Origin: Scilla litardierei
Lineage: Eukaryota > Streptophyta > Magnoliopsida > Asparagales > Asparagaceae
DNA: 64,000 nucleotides
Reading direction: 5' to 3'
Assembly (NCBI GenBank): GCA_030789695.1
Contig: CM061142.1
Span: 355,297,486 to 355,361,485 of the forward strand
The notes below the pieces were generated by a model, which saw only the letters and a program-made list of their open reading frames with translations, was not told where the DNA came from and did not search any database. Position 1 is the stretch's first letter. Every line of letters begins with the position of its first letter. The position numbers and the translations under genes are program-made. This document shows positions 45,496-58,215 of this stretch, in pieces.

Positions 45496-46405
45496 CCATG
45501 GTCAGCTTCCTCAAATAGCTTATCCTCATCACCCCTCTAATCACCTGTCAAATAGCCTACCCTCATCCCGTCATTAGCATAACTACTTTGCCATTGGTTC
45601 CCATAATACAAATTCATTGTACGCGAGTTCTACCTCGCAACAACATACATTTATAAATCAAAATCAAATAAGTGATAAATTTAAACAACTTTTAAATATA
45701 CCCCCCTGACTATATGCATAATCCCCCTTAAATGATGCTTCAACTTTGATTTTGATAATGCCCTAGAATGTCTCTCCCCCTGTGACATTAGCAAAAAGAT
45801 GGAATCACGGCCAAGCGTTGAAGGCATCTCTTCTGTTTTCTATCTATAGAAGTCATATCAATCATGTTTGCTTTCTCTTTTATTTAGGTACACGAAAATA
45901 ATCATACAAATTTTGTACCCTTTAATGTTAAGGTCGTACAAGGTAGTCAATAGGAACAAATCATTCAATTTAAAATGTTTTGAATAATACATCATTCACA
46001 CGTAACTCAAAATAACATGTTTTTATCCAAGCCTAAAAGATTAGTTTTTAATCTTAATTATTAAATTAAAATTGGTTATTCATAATATAAACATTAAGCA
46101 TGTATTCCCTTATTTTATATTAAAGAATCAATGATTTGGAAACCAAATCCATTTTGTATAAGTTTTTCCTTGATTGCACGTATTTATAATTTTTAGATTT
46201 GTGCACATATTTCATCAAGTTATTTATGTATGCATGTTTATCAAAATTGCATGTATCTTTTGGAGAAAGAGAAAGACAGACACGTGATTATGGAGCCAAT
46301 TGTGGGTGTGGCCGCTAAAGTCAACTGTGGGTGTGGCCGCTAAAGTCATCCTATAGTGAGGAGATGCTGAAGGGAGCCAACATTGGATAGCGGGTTTGTC
46401 CTAGA
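45496..46405. other. AT-rich spacer, no gene
   Basis: No coding or terminal signal apart from a 28-bp tandem duplication with core GTGGGTGTGGCCGCTAAAGT at 46299-46352. Confidence 0.5.
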
Positions 46406-47204
46406 TGAGCGGAGGGAGCCGACGCTCGATTCGATGCTGAAGGAGCATTGGTCGTACAGACGAGTTATCTCATGCAGAGATAATTTGACTGTGCATAGGT
46501 TCGACCTATCTGACTCTGCACAATACGAAGATGTTGAGCATTTGGTCTTCTACACGTAGTTGGTCGATTGGTTGATAGCTCGAGTCTGATGGTCGATCGC
46601 TCGGCATTGGGACGTTTGGTTGTAACTCGGTTAAAGTCTGTGTTCAGTCGAACGATCGTATGACGGCTCTATGGTCGACAGCTCATACGCCTGGCTCGGC
46701 AATTCGGTCGTTCGATACAGAAGGAAGATCGCTCGGTTGAAGAGAGCCCATTGGGATGCAGCCCATTAGGATGCGGCGGAGGCCCACTAGGGTGCGGTGC
46801 ATTAATTGCGTAGAGCTGTGATTGGATAAGATGCTGTTAAAGACGGGATCCGTATCTTTGGGATTCCTAGCCAATGACGTACGACACCTATTGTAACTTA
46901 GGGTTATAAATATGTTAGGGTTTCGTGTGGAACAGTGTGTGCCATTGTTGGAGAGAATTTGAGCCGCCATTGTGAGAGCCAACTTTGAGAGATTGTATTG
47001 TGAGTTTTTGGAGAGATCTTGTGTGTTTCTTCTTCGCATGTGAAGAAAGAAGATTTGGTTTGTTCTTTTCTTTTGTAATAAAGCTCATTGGTGTTCCTCC
47101 TTGGCCGGTTCACGGCCTAAAAGCAGTGATCCATTGGTTTGTTTGTTTGCTCATCTTTGTTCTGGGGTTCTTCTGCGATCCGTGCTTCTGCGCCTCAGCA
47201 TACA
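46406..47204 (+). repeat. Copia-2: diverged 5' LTR with primer-site remnant
   Basis: Homologous to the LTRs of Copia-3 and Copia-4: CGACCTATCTGACTCTGCAC, GAGAGCCAACTTTGAGAGAT and AATAAAGCTCATTGGTGTTC occur in the same order. It is followed by CTAGTATCTTCAG where TGGTATCAGAGC is expected. Strongly diverged, no matching 3' LTR nearby. Confidence 0.65.
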
Positions 47205-48387
47205 AAACTAGTATCTTCAGGAGTTATTCTTGGTACCACTTTTTATCAGACCATCCAAACCATCCAGACCATCCGTGAACCAAGTGATGAGTGTCCTAAG
47301 GTAGAAACGTATCGACGCAGGGCCTCCATAATTATTGACAGCAGCAATGCCACGAGGCAAAGCAATCCTGCTAACGTAGAGCTCGAGTACAATGGGACGT
47401 CGTCTTATTGACCAACAATTAAGTGTGGCGTCGTCCATACCTACGGTTGGCTTTCCCTGAATCAAAATTTTCATTATTGTTTGGATAAATCCCCTTCAAA
47501 TAAAAAGACAAAGGAAACAAACAACTAATCATACATATATGCTAGCGTTCCTTCCACTTGCTACCCTAACTACTCCTCATGCTAGCATCCTTAATTAGTG
47601 ACAAAAAATTTGGCATCAAGAGCACGGAGAATCTCTCTCTTTGGTGTGATGAGCAAAAATTTGACATCACCTAAAACTTCATATGGATGGGTGGGTGCTG
47701 ATGGAGACCATGTCTTTCTTATCTTCTTCCTATCCAACCTCAAAAGCATTTGTTCATGATCACCCTTTTTTTCTGCTGCTGCTGACGCCGGCACCTCGTT
47801 GTAATTGATTTGAAAGTAGAACATGCATAGTTGTCACACTAGTATTAGCCAATTAGCTAGGCAGAGTCATGGAACAAAGTTTAGTGGGCAACCGCAGCAT
47901 GATGTTTTTTTTAATGCAAATCAATGAGGTCTGCCATTTACTTTGTCACCCATGAGCTCATAAGAAGTTGTATGTTCATGAATCTCATGTGTACATTAAG
48001 TCGATATTTATCCATTTTTTTTATTTAAATGAAAACAATAAAATCCATTGATTTAAGTTTATAAACTCATCACACATAGAAAAAAGGTTTATTTGACATC
48101 ACAATGACCTTTATAAATGGTTAATGGCGGCGTACTATCTAATAAGCCCGGGAGCCTAACTCGGTAATAGGCTCATGTGCCTAACTCAGCAATAGGTCTA
48201 TGAGCCTGACTTCAAGACAGTCCCGAGCAAAGTCGGCCCAGAAAAAGAGAGGCACACTTAGTGTACAATTACTAAAAAAAAATTGGACAGACGAAGAAAA
48301 AGAAGAAACGGAAAGGGTAAAATTTGAGGAAGAGCTTTAGAGATTAAGTGTTACATGACCATAGTGTAACCCTATTTGTCACAAATA
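47205..48387. other. Copia-2 debris and AT-rich spacer
   Basis: A short ACCATCC tandem run at 47250-47275. A 77-codon minus-strand frame (47824-47591), starting MFYFQINYNEVPA, is not recognised. The rest is AT-rich without signals. Confidence 0.4.
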
Positions 48388-49159
48388 TGTTAACCTCGTT
48401 CGAAGCACATCACAACAGAATACACAGGATCATCGATGACCGAGAACAATGACAAGTAACCAAACAAACGAGAAGCGCTACGAAAGATAACAATTTTAGA
48501 CAGCCGGCAGGCCAAGGGAACACCAATGAGCTTTATTACGAAAGGAGGAACAACTACAAATCTTCAATCTTCACAACCGAAGAAGAAGCATACACTTATC
48601 TCTCCAAAAAGCCCACAACAATATCTCTCAAAGTTGGCTCTCACAAATGGCGGCTTTATAACTCTCTAATGTGTTCCACACCAAAACCATCCTCTAAAAC
48701 TACCTATATATACCCCTAGGATACAATAGGTTCCATCATTGAGGAGGAGTCCCCAAAAGATACGAATTTCGACATTAACAGAATTCCTATCCTATTACAG
48801 CTCTACGCATTTAATGCACTAAACCCTAGTAGGCATGCGATGCACCATACTGACCTCTGTCACATCCGAGTAGGCCCCGCACCACATAACAGAGCTTCCT
48901 CCTGAAGACTGAGCAATCCAAAGTGCTGACCCAAGCTGTTCGACCCACTAGATAGGTCGAACCGTAGAGCTGTCGATCCATCTGAGCCGTCGAACCTTAC
49001 GACCCTCACAACCGAGAGTCCCATATGCTGCTGAAGTTCCATAGCTTGGCACTCGACCTATATGGGTCGCATCATAGCGCTGACGAGTTATCTCGGCACA
49101 AGATAGCTTAACTGAGTAACCAATGATTCATCAGCGCCGAAATCGAACCAACTTCCACA
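48388..49159 (-). repeat. Copia-3 3' LTR
   Basis: On the minus strand it starts TGTGGAAGTTGGTTCGATTT, after the purine-rich AAGTGGAGATT, and ends TAACA at 48388. It contains the polyadenylation-like AATAAAGCTCATTGGTGTTC. Confidence 0.8.
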
Positions 49160-49414
49160 AATCTCCACTTTGCCGAAATTTAGGCATCCGTCACACGAAC
49201 TACCGTCGATGCATTGCCTTGGTCGAGCATCATCTGGTGTTCCCTTCATTTTGCTCCGAAGAGCAGAATGCCCCTAAGGGCTACAACTACCTCCACTGAT
49301 CACAATGCCCCCTCCTGGGGCTGACACCAGCGTCATCTTGGAACCACATTGATCAATTCCAAACAGTGCTTGAACTTGACTCCCGATACAACCTTCGTTA
49401 GCATGTCCACCGAG

Positions 49415-49700
49415 TTATCCTATGTTCCAATCTTCAGCAAGTTGATGTTGCCGTCTTCTTTCCCACATAGTCACAGACAAAGTGGAATCTAACATCGATA
49501 TGCTTGGTGCGAGCATGGAAGACTTGATTCTTAGCCAAGTACACTGCACTTTGACTATTACAATGGCCATCATACTTCCTCTGGTAGACTCCCAGATCAT
49601 CCATCAAGCCCATCAGCCATATCACCTCCTTCACAACTTCAGTCAATGCCATATATTTTGCCTCCGTAGTAGACAAGGCCACCGTATATTGAAGGATACT
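49415..49700 (-). pseudogene. pol: Copia-3 RNase H
   Basis: MALSTTEAKYMALTEVVKEV and HARTKHIDVRFHFV, the conserved copia RNase H end region. The frame breaks soon after (KKTATST). Confidence 0.85.
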
Positions 49701-50228
49701 CCACCAACAAATAGGAGCGTCTAGCAGGGTGAAGACGTAGCTGCCATCGATCGCCTCCCATCCAAGTCACCTGCATAGTCAGAATCGACATAGCTAACAG
49801 TGTGCGGACCATGAACAATTCGACTATAGGTCAATCTGATGTCGAATATGCCATTAATGTACCTCAGTAACCATAACACTACTCGTCAGTGCTCCTTTTC
49901 CCAGATTGTGCATATACCTACTCACCATGCTGACTGCATGTGATAGGTCGGGTCTGGTACGTACAAACCATAGTGTATATAAAGGCCCCTACCACATAGG
50001 CATATGGTATGCTCTACATGAGCCTCTTCTCTTCTTCGTTCTTTGGGCAATGCTTGACACAGAGCTTGAAGTGAGGTACAAGCGGAGTAGCTACAGAGTT
50101 CATCTTCTCACAGCCAAATCTCTGTATAACAGATTTCAAATAGCAACTCTGTGAAAGATGAACTTTACCTCCGCTTCAATATCTTGTGATCTCCATCTCA
50201 AGAATCCTCTGTGCTACGCCTAGGTCCT

Positions 50229-50950
50229 TCATCTCAAACTCACAGCTAACTGAGACTTCAACCTACGAATCTCCTCTTTATTTGATGAAGCAATGCATAT
50301 ATCATCGACAAAAAGCAAGAGATAGATGAATGACCCATCATCCAATTCCCGATAGAACATGCAATGATCATAGAGGTTACTAACATACCCTTGGTCATTT
50401 GTCATAAAGAGTTCGAAACGCTTATACCATTGTCTCGGCAACTGCTTCAGCCCATAGAGCGACGACTTCAGCCTACATGCAAGACCGTCCTACTCTCGTA
50501 GCCATCGGGCTGAGCCATATAGATCTCCTCCTGGAGCTCTCCATACAAGAATGTCGTCTTGACATCTAGTTGCCCCAGTTCAAGGTCAAAATGAGTAACT
50601 ATTGCCAACATGATCCGAATCGAGCAATGCTTTACCACCAGAGAGAAGACCTCATTGTAATCGACCCCTTCTCTCTATGCATAACCCTCCGCTACGAGGT
50701 GAGCTTTGTAACAAACATCTCCTTCTTCGGCTCCATCCTTCTTGGTGTAGACCCACTTACACCCAATTGCCTTCTTGCCTCTCAAAAACTCCACAAGATC
50801 ACACATCTCATTCTTCCTCATCGATTCCATCTCTTCGTCCATCGCATTCTTCCACCGCTCTGGGTCTTTAGATTTCTCCACCTTTGCCAAAGAAGTGGGA
50901 ATGTCTATACTTACAGCGGGAAAGGCGAACAAGACCATCTCCGTATACTA
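50229..50950 (-). pseudogene. pol: Copia-3 reverse transcriptase
   Basis: WKNAMDEEMESMRKNEMCDL and GCKWVYTKKDG, then after stops QLDVKTTFLYGELQEEIYMA. The catalytic segment is LLFVDDICIASSNKEEI with both aspartates kept. Stops and frameshifts separate these blocks. Confidence 0.88.
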
Positions 50951-51283
50951 TGCAGATAATCGTATCTCATGCTTTGGTCTCGATGTTGCTATGGAATTCT
51001 TCGATTGAATCATCTGTAGTGCTGAGCTAACTTCACCATCTGAGTTTTAACCGCCAACTTCACCAGCATCCGGTTGGATTCCATCTTCTGTAGCCTCTGG
51101 TGTGGGTCATCTTGAGTCGATGGCCGATCGATCTGGAACCTCAGACACGTTGTCGTAGACCTGCTTCAGCTGGTGTATGTTTGGTCTTTGGTTCATGCTC
51201 CTTCAGTAACGTCGAGTCATCAAACGTTACATCTCTGCTCACGATCACTTTCTTCTGTGTAGTGATATCCCTTAATACCCTTG

Positions 51284-52320
51284 CTAAAGCACAAGAAGAT
51301 GGCTTTCTTGGATCAAGCATCCAGTTTGTCTTCCTTCACGGCATAGTAACTCGGACATGCCCAAACTCGCATTGATCCATAATCGAAAACTGGCTTTTTC
51401 GACCAGACCTCCAATGGAGGTCATCCTCTTAATGCAGCAGATGGTAGCCGATTGACCAAGTAGGTCATGTATGCCAGGAATTCTACCCAAAACACCTTCG
51501 CTAGGGCGGCTGTTGACAACATGCATCGAACTTTTTCCAGCAAAGTTCGATTTATCCTCTTAGCTACACTATTCTGCTGTGGTGTACCACTAACGGTGAA
51601 GTGCCTATGAATCCCTTCGAATCTGTAGAACTTCTCGAAAATATCCGACCTATACTCTCTACCGTTTTTGCTTCAGAGATGCCTGACCTTCCGACATGTC
51701 TGAGTCTCAAGCAGCTTCTTCCGCTCGATGAAAGTGCTAAGAATTTGATCCTTTGACTTCAACGGAAACACCCACACCATGCGTGAGAAATCATCGATGA
51801 ATGACACAAATCAGTGTTTCCCTCCCAATGAGGCCGACCTACTCAGCCCCCATACATCGGTATGAACATAGTCAAGTGATCGCTTCGTACTATGGATGAC
51901 TGTCCCAAATGAAGCGCGTGTCTATTTTTATAACACATAGTGTTCACAGAACTCGATCTTCCTGGTCTTGGCATCCTTTAGACGTTCTCCAACGATCAGC
52001 TTCTGCAAATCTTTCTTGCCCACATATCCAAGATGCGTGTGCCACAACAATGAGTCGTCTCAATCAGCCTTACAGGTCAGAGCTGATGTGCCAGCTATGA
52101 CCAAACCATCTTAGTAGTAGAGGTTGCCTCGTCGCTTCCCCTTCATCACGATCATTACTCATCGGGTCACCCTTAGAGCTCCATTCTCCATCGTCACTCG
52201 ACATCCCTTGGCTTCAAGTGAATCGAGCGATATGAGATTATTATTTAGGTCGGGAACGCGATTTAGGTTGGAACCGCAGCATACATCATCGATGTCTCGT
52301 GTACCACCATCACTCATCCA
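51284..52320 (-). pseudogene. pol: Copia-3 integrase region, heavily decayed
   Basis: Between protease and RT, copia integrase should occupy this stretch. Short recognisable pieces (VFWVEFLAYMTYLVN and the GLVEKASFRLW type) survive in different frames. No catalytic triad could be assembled. Confidence 0.6.
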
Positions 52321-52323
52321 CAT

Positions 52324-52722
52324 TTATACTGTCACGATGCATGTAGTGCTGCAAGCTTGGTCATCGCCTAGAAAGACAATACTCTTACGCCCTTCACGGA
52401 AGGTCATAAAGTACTCTCGATGTAGCATCATATGGAGCGAGCACCCAGAGTCGAGCACCCAACCATTTGATGTCACGTCCTCTGAAGCACGGACCAAAAC
52501 ATATTCCTTGACCTCAACGCCCTTCATGACGTTGGTTGTTGCATCGTGCTTCTTCTTCACCTTTGGACAGTCTCTGACCCAATTTTCTCTTTCTCTACAG
52601 AAATCACATTGGTCCTTCACTAATTCTTTGCGTTGAGGGCCTCTGCTCTTGTCTTTGGATTTGGATCTGAAATACCCTTTCCTTGCTCCACCCTTTTCTC
52701 CACTACGACCTCTCACCACCAT
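52324..52722 (-). pseudogene. gag: Copia-3 Gag C-terminus and protease
   Basis: Basic stretch RGRSGEKGGARKGYFRSKSK, knuckle-like CDFCRERENWVRDC in which the Gly-His pair is lost, then WVLDSGCSLHM, the aspartic protease motif. Confidence 0.82.
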
Positions 52723-53376
52723 AAGAGCATTGCTGGCTCAGATTTCGGTGTCCCCATCCTAATCTCATTGCTTGGCAGAGCATTTGACACCTCTTCAAAT
52801 GTGATCAAATTCTTACCATAGGTAAGAACCGACACCAAGTACTCATATTCAATGGGTAGAGAGTTGAGGAGAATCATCGCCTTGTCTTCATCGTCAACCG
52901 TCACGTCGACGTTCCTCAGGTTAGTAAGAAGCTTGTTGTAGTAGTCGAGGTGTTCCTCCATAGAAACCCCCTCAGCTAACTTCAAATCAGAAAGCTTCTT
53001 CTTCAAGTGTAGCCGATTCTGGATGTTCTTCTTCACGTACTTGTCATCGAGCTCCTTCCAGAACTTGCTTGCACTTCTCCCTCCATTATGTGTATTTCTT
53101 CTCCTTTGATAGATAAATTCGAATGGTACCGCATGCATTTTAATTCAGAGTCCTCCACTCCAGATCAGACATGCTCATTGGCTTCTCGTCTAATGCGATG
53201 TCTTGACCAAGTTGGTTCAAGACATCCAAGACTTCGCATATCCATATACTGAAGTTGATCTTTTCATCAAACTTTTTATTTTTAAACTTCGTGTTGGACA
53301 CGACAGTCCACGCTGTTGAAGCATGCGATCCAAAAGTCGACGCCTTTGAGGAACTGTCATCACCACCACAACTCAT
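52713..53376 (-). pseudogene. gag: Copia-3 Gag N-terminal and central part
   Basis: Starts MSCGGDDSSSKASTFGSHAS, then KKFDEKINFSIWICEVLDVL and a stop near 53140. It resumes with ASKFWKELDDKYVKKNIQNR and LNSLPIEYEYLVSVLTYGKN, the UBN2 Gag domain. A Copia-4 homologue lies at 55217. Confidence 0.85.
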
Positions 53377-53425
53377 ATTTTCCTCCTATGCTGATCTTCG
53401 ACACCATATCGCTCTGATACCAATT

Positions 53426-54212
53426 TGTTATGCACACATGAGACACATCACAATGGAATACATAGGATCGTCGATGACCGAAAACAAGGACAAGTACCCA
53501 ACAAACGAGAAGCGCTAAGAAAGATAACAACTTCGGGCAGTGGTCGGCCATGGGAACACCAATGAGCTTTATTACGAAAGGAGAGAACAAATACAAATCT
53601 TCAATCTTCACAACCGAAGAAGAAGCACACAATGATCTCTCGAAAGCTTACAACAATATCTCTCAAAGTTGGCTCTCACAAATGGCAGCTCAAGAACTCT
53701 CTAATGTTTTCCAAACTGAAACCCTCCTCTAAAATTACATATATATACCCTTAGGGTATAATAGGTTCCATCGTTGAGGATGAGTCGCTCAAAGATACAA
53801 TTCCAGATTTTAACGGAATTCATATCCCACTACAGCTCTACGTATTAAATGCACCAAACTCTAGTAGGCACGCGATGCACCTTACTGGCCTCTGTCACAT
53901 CCGAGTGGGCCCTGCACAGCACGATCGAGCTTCCTCCTGAAGATCGAGCAATCCAAAGTGCTGACCCAAGCTGTTCGACCCACTGTATAGATCAAACTGT
54001 AGAGTTGTCGAACTATCTGAGCAGCCGATCCTTACGACCCTCACGACTGAGAGTCTCTTATGCTGCTAAATTCCTATAGCTCGGTATTCAACCTATCTGA
54101 CTTGTGCCGAGTTAGATGGGTTGTATCCGATAGCAGATGAGCTATCTTGGTACAAGATAGCTCGACCGAGTGACCAATGACTTATCAATGCCGAAATCGA
54201 GTCAACTTCGAT
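53426..54212 (-). repeat. Copia-3 5' LTR
   Basis: On the minus strand it ends TGTGCATAACA just before AATTGGTATCAGAGC. Its start, near 54212, is mutated (CGAAGTTGACTCGATTTCGG). It lies 250 bp from the oppositely oriented 5' LTR of Copia-4. Confidence 0.8.
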
Positions 54213-54461
54213 AGAATTATAAAGTAGCGAAGTATATGGTGCAAAGTGTAGATCAACATTGACAGATAAGTCAAAAATATTTTGACTAATATATCTTTGG
54301 AAAAAAACTAAACATTTTGGTTCTTAATCTGAAAAACAAGCCAATTTTTGGACATCGATCTTCCAAATGTTTTATTTTCTTTATTTGTTTTTGGGAGAGG
54401 TGAATGTTTCAAAAGCAATCCTTTACAAAAAATAATCCAAGTAATACAACATACATATTCC
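54213..54461. other. AT-rich spacer between Copia-3 and Copia-4
   Basis: No recognisable feature. It ends with the Copia-4 target duplication ATTCC. Confidence 0.6.
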
Positions 54462-55167
54462 TGTGAAAGTTGGCTCGATTGAGGCACTGAAGAAGTATTG
54501 TCTTGATAGTAGAGTTATCTTGTGCAGAGCTAGCTCGGCTATCCACGGATCTGACCTATCTGACTCTGCACAAGTTAGATATGAGTATATCGAGTAATTG
54601 GATGTCAACAGTGTATTGGATTCTTGGTTCGGAGGATCGGTGGCTTATAGATCGGTTGCTCTACAATTCAAGCTTTGGGAAGCTCATATAGCTTGGCTCA
54701 ACACTTAGTTTGCTCGGTCTTCAACTGGAAGCTGGGCAGAATGGAGGGGGAGCACCATAGGATGCGATATACTATTCGCTGTGGAGTTGTGGTTTGGATT
54801 GGAATTCCGTTAAAGTCGGTATTCATATTTGTTGGGAATTCCATTTCTATGATAACACCTATTGTACCTTAGGGCTATATATAAGGTGTTTAGACGAGGG
54901 TTTCACGAGGAACACATAGAGAGAACTTTGAGCCGCCATTTATGAGAGCCAACTTTGAGAGATTGTTAAGAACTTTTGGAGAGATCATTATGTGCTTCGT
55001 TGTGAAGCGAGAAGGTTTGTATTTGTTCTTTCCTTTCGTAATAAAGCTCATTGGTGTTCTCTTGGCCGGTAAACGGCCTAAAGTTGATATCTTTCATTAT
55101 GCTCTATTTGTTTGGTTGCTTGTTCTTTACCATTCGATCTTCGACAATCATTCTCTGACGCACAACA
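54462..55167 (+). repeat. Copia-4 5' LTR
   Basis: 706 bp, ends CTGACGCACAACA, then AATTGGTATTAGAGC. Confidence 0.88.
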
Positions 55168-55216
55168 AATTGGTATTAGAGCTGTACAGTTTCGGAGGTC
55201 AACGTAGAAGGCAAAG

Positions 55217-56370
55217 ATGAGTACTGGTGGTGATGACAGCTCTTTAAAGGCGTCAACTTCTAGAGAGCATGCTCCAGCGGCTCATACTATCGTGTCCAAC
55301 ACGAAGTTCGAAATTAAGAAGTTTGATGAAAAGATCAACTTTGGTATATGAAGATGTGAAGTCTTATATGTCTTGAACCAACTTGGTCAATACATCGCAT
55401 TGGACGAGAAGCCAACATGCATATCTGATTTAGTGTGGAGAACTCTAAATCGAAATGTATGTGGAATGATCTGACTGTATCTGTCGAAGGGGAATAAATA
55501 CATGTTCATGGAGGAGGCAAATGCAAAGAAGTTTTTGAAGGAGCTCAACGATAAGTACATGAAGAAGAACATCCAAAATCGACTGCATTTGAAGAAGAAG
55601 CTTTGAGTTTGTACCTTGAGGAGGGTGTTTATATCGAGGAAATCTTGATTATTACAACAAGCTTCTTACCGACCTGAGGAACGTTGATGTTAAGATCGAC
55701 GATGAAGATAAAGTTATGAGTCTCATCAACTCCCTACACATTAAGTATGAGTACTTGGTGTCGGTTCTTACTTATGGTAAGGACGATATCATGTTTGAAG
55801 AAGTGTCCAATGCTCTGAGGAGAAACGAGTTCAGGAAGAATGATGAGTACACGAGAATCCGAGCTAGCAATGCTTTTAATGTGGTAAGAGGTCGGAGTAA
55901 TGAGAAGGGTGGAGCTCGAAAGGGGTATTTCCGATCCAAGTCCAGGGACAAGAGTAGAGGCCCTCTTTGTAAGGACTTGGCAAAGGACCAATGTCCTTTC
56001 TGTGAAGAAAGATGTCATTGGATCAGAGATTGTCAGAGGGTGAAGAAGAAGCATGACCAACGTCACAAAGGGCATTGAGGTCAAGGAATGGGTATTGGTT
56101 GGTGCTTCAGAGGGCGTGACATCAGATGGTTGGGTGCTCGAATCTGGGTGCTCTTTCCATATGACGTCACTTAGAGAGTACTTTACTACCTTGCATGAAG
56201 GAAGCAACAGGACAATCCTATTGTGCATGACTGAGCTTGCAGTACTACATGCATCGGGACAGTTTAGATGAAGATCTGTGACAAAGTTACACGAGACATC
56301 GATGAAGTACACTATGTTCCCAACCTAAAACATAACCTCATATCACTCGGCTTACTTGAAACTAAGGGCT
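55217..56370 (+). pseudogene. gag: Copia-4 gag and protease (broken)
   Basis: ATG at 55217 gives MSTGGDDSSLKASTS. Stops follow near 55350 and 55470. The middle reads LNDKYMKKNIQNRLHLKKKL and IKYEYLVSVLTYGKDDI. The zinc knuckle CPFCEERCHWIRDC has a His. The protease motif reads WVLESGCSFHMT, so the catalytic Asp is Glu. Confidence 0.85.
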
Positions 56371-57378
56371 GTTGAATAACGATGTAGAATGGTGCTCTGA
56401 GGGTAACCCGAGAGCTATAATCGTGATGAATGGGAAGGGAAAGTGGAAAGACAACCTCTACTACTTGGATGGTTTGGTCGTAACTGGCACATCAGCTCTG
56501 ACCCGTGAGGCCGACAAAAACGACTCACTTCTTTGGTACATGCGTCTAGGTTATGTTGGTGAGAAATCTTTGCAGGCAACTTGGATGGAAGGAGATGAAG
56601 GTCTGCAAGTTGTTGGCTCTGTTGATTCTGACTTTACAAGTGACTTGGATGGATGGAGAACCATGACATGATAACTATCAGGAGCTTCGATCTGTGGCAT
56701 ATAGCTAAGGAGATGAAGGTCTGCAAGTTGTTGGCTATGTTGATTCTGACTATACAGGTGACTTGGATGGAAGGAGATCTATGACAAGATACATCTTCAC
56801 ACTGTCAGGAGCGTCGATCTGTTGGCAGAGTATACTTCAGTCTACGATGGCACTGTTTACTACGAAGGCAGAATGCATGGCATTGACTGAAGCTGTGAAG
56901 AGACGATATGGCTGATGGGCTTGATGGATGATTTGCGAGTGTACTAGAAGAAGTATGATCTCCATTATGATAGCCAGAGTGCGGTGCACTACTGCACTAT
57001 GCTAAGAATTTGGTCTTCTATGCACGCATCAAGCATATCGACGTGAGGTACCACTTTGTCTGAGACTATGTGGGAGAAGAAGACGATGACATCAACTTGC
57101 TGAAGATCGAAACAGATGACAACCCTGCAGACATGTTGACTAAGGTTGTATCAGGAGCTACGTTCAAGCACTGCTTGGACTTGTGCAATGTTGTTCTGAA
57201 ATGATGTCAAGTTAGCTCCAGTTGGGGGCATTGAGGCACGGTGGAGCCAGTTGAGCCTCGATGGGGGCATTGGGCTCTTCGGAGGAAAATTACGGGAACA
57301 CCAGATGTGACTCTACTAAGGTGGTGCATTGAAGGTCGACTATGTGATAGATGCCTAAATCTCGCCAAGGTTGAGATT
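56371..57378 (+). pseudogene. pol: Copia-4 GAG-pre-integrase fused to RNase H by deletion
   Basis: WKDNLYYLDGLVVTGTSAL and LLWYMRLGYVGEKSL (pre-integrase) run directly into VDSDFTSDLDGWRTMT (RNase H). A roughly 125-bp block from that RNase H segment is repeated in tandem (about 56583-56800). TKAECMALTEAV and the RNase H end follow. The 3' part ends with a purine-rich stretch before the LTR. Confidence 0.8.
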
Positions 57379-58086
57379 TGTGAAAGTTGGCTCGATTGAG
57401 CCTTTGAAGAAGTATTGGTTCGACAGCCGAGCTATCATGTGCAGAGCTAGCTCGGTTGTGCACGGATCCAACATATCTGACTCTGCATAAGTCAGATACG
57501 ATGATGTCGAGCAATTGTACTTCGACAATGCATTGGATTCACGATTCGGAGGATCGGTGGATCATAGGTCGGCAGCTCTACAGTTTGAGCTTTGGGAAGC
57601 TCGGATAGCTTAGCTCGGTACTTCGTTTGATCGGTCTTCAACTGGAAGCTCATCAGTACGAAGGGGGCCCACCATAGGATGTGACATCCTATTCATTATA
57701 GAGTTGTGATTGGATTGGAATTTCGTTAAAGTTGGGATTCGTATCTGTTGGGAATCCATCTTCTACGATAACACAGTTGTACCCTAGGACTACATATAGT
57801 GTGTTTAGAGGAAGGTTTCACCAGAAACACATAGAGAGAATTTTGAACCGCTATTTACGATAGTCAACTTTGAGAGATTGTTGAGAGCTTTTGAAGAGAT
57901 CAATATTGTATGCTTCTTCTTCGTTGTGAAGAGAGAAGATTTGTGTTTGGTCCTTCCTTTGTAATAAAGCTTAAGGTGTTTTCTTAGCCGGCCGACAGCC
58001 TAGTGTTGATATCTTTTATAGTGCGCTATTTGGTTGGTTGCTCGTTCTTCACCATATGATCTTCAATAATCATTCATCACACAACA
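57379..58086 (+). repeat. Copia-4 3' LTR
   Basis: 708 bp, ends ATCACACAACA and is followed by ATTCC. Confidence 0.88.
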
Positions 58087-58215
58087 ATTCCATCTCAAGA
58101 AACACACAAAAACAAAAACAGTTTTCTCATGGACAAAAATCTACATTTTATCCTAACTTTACAGTCAGCACCAAATGCCAACTTGCAAATCTGAACAAAG
58201 TTTTTTTTTATTCAT

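Larger units (their letters stand above)
48388..54212 (-). mobile_element. Copia-3: degraded full-length Ty1/copia element
   Basis: Minus strand. The 5' LTR is at 53426-54212 and the 3' LTR at 48388-49159. The primer site TGGTATCAGAGC (minus, 53422-53411) is intact. Gag, PR, IN, RT and RNase H occur in copia order but are broken by many stops and shifts. LTRs are clearly diverged and the outer end of the 5' LTR is mutated, so no target duplication can be fixed. Same family as Copia-2 and Copia-4. Confidence 0.85.
54462..58086 (+). mobile_element. Copia-4: internally deleted copia element
   Basis: LTRs 54462-55167 and 57379-58086 start TGTGAAAGTTGGCTCGATTG. Perfect target duplications ATTCC lie at 54457-54461 and 58087-58091. 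The primer site reads TGGTATTAGAGC, one change from the Met-tRNA complement. The interior keeps Gag, protease and the GAG-pre-integrase start, then jumps to RNase H: integrase and RT are gone. Total 3.6 kb. Confidence 0.9.
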
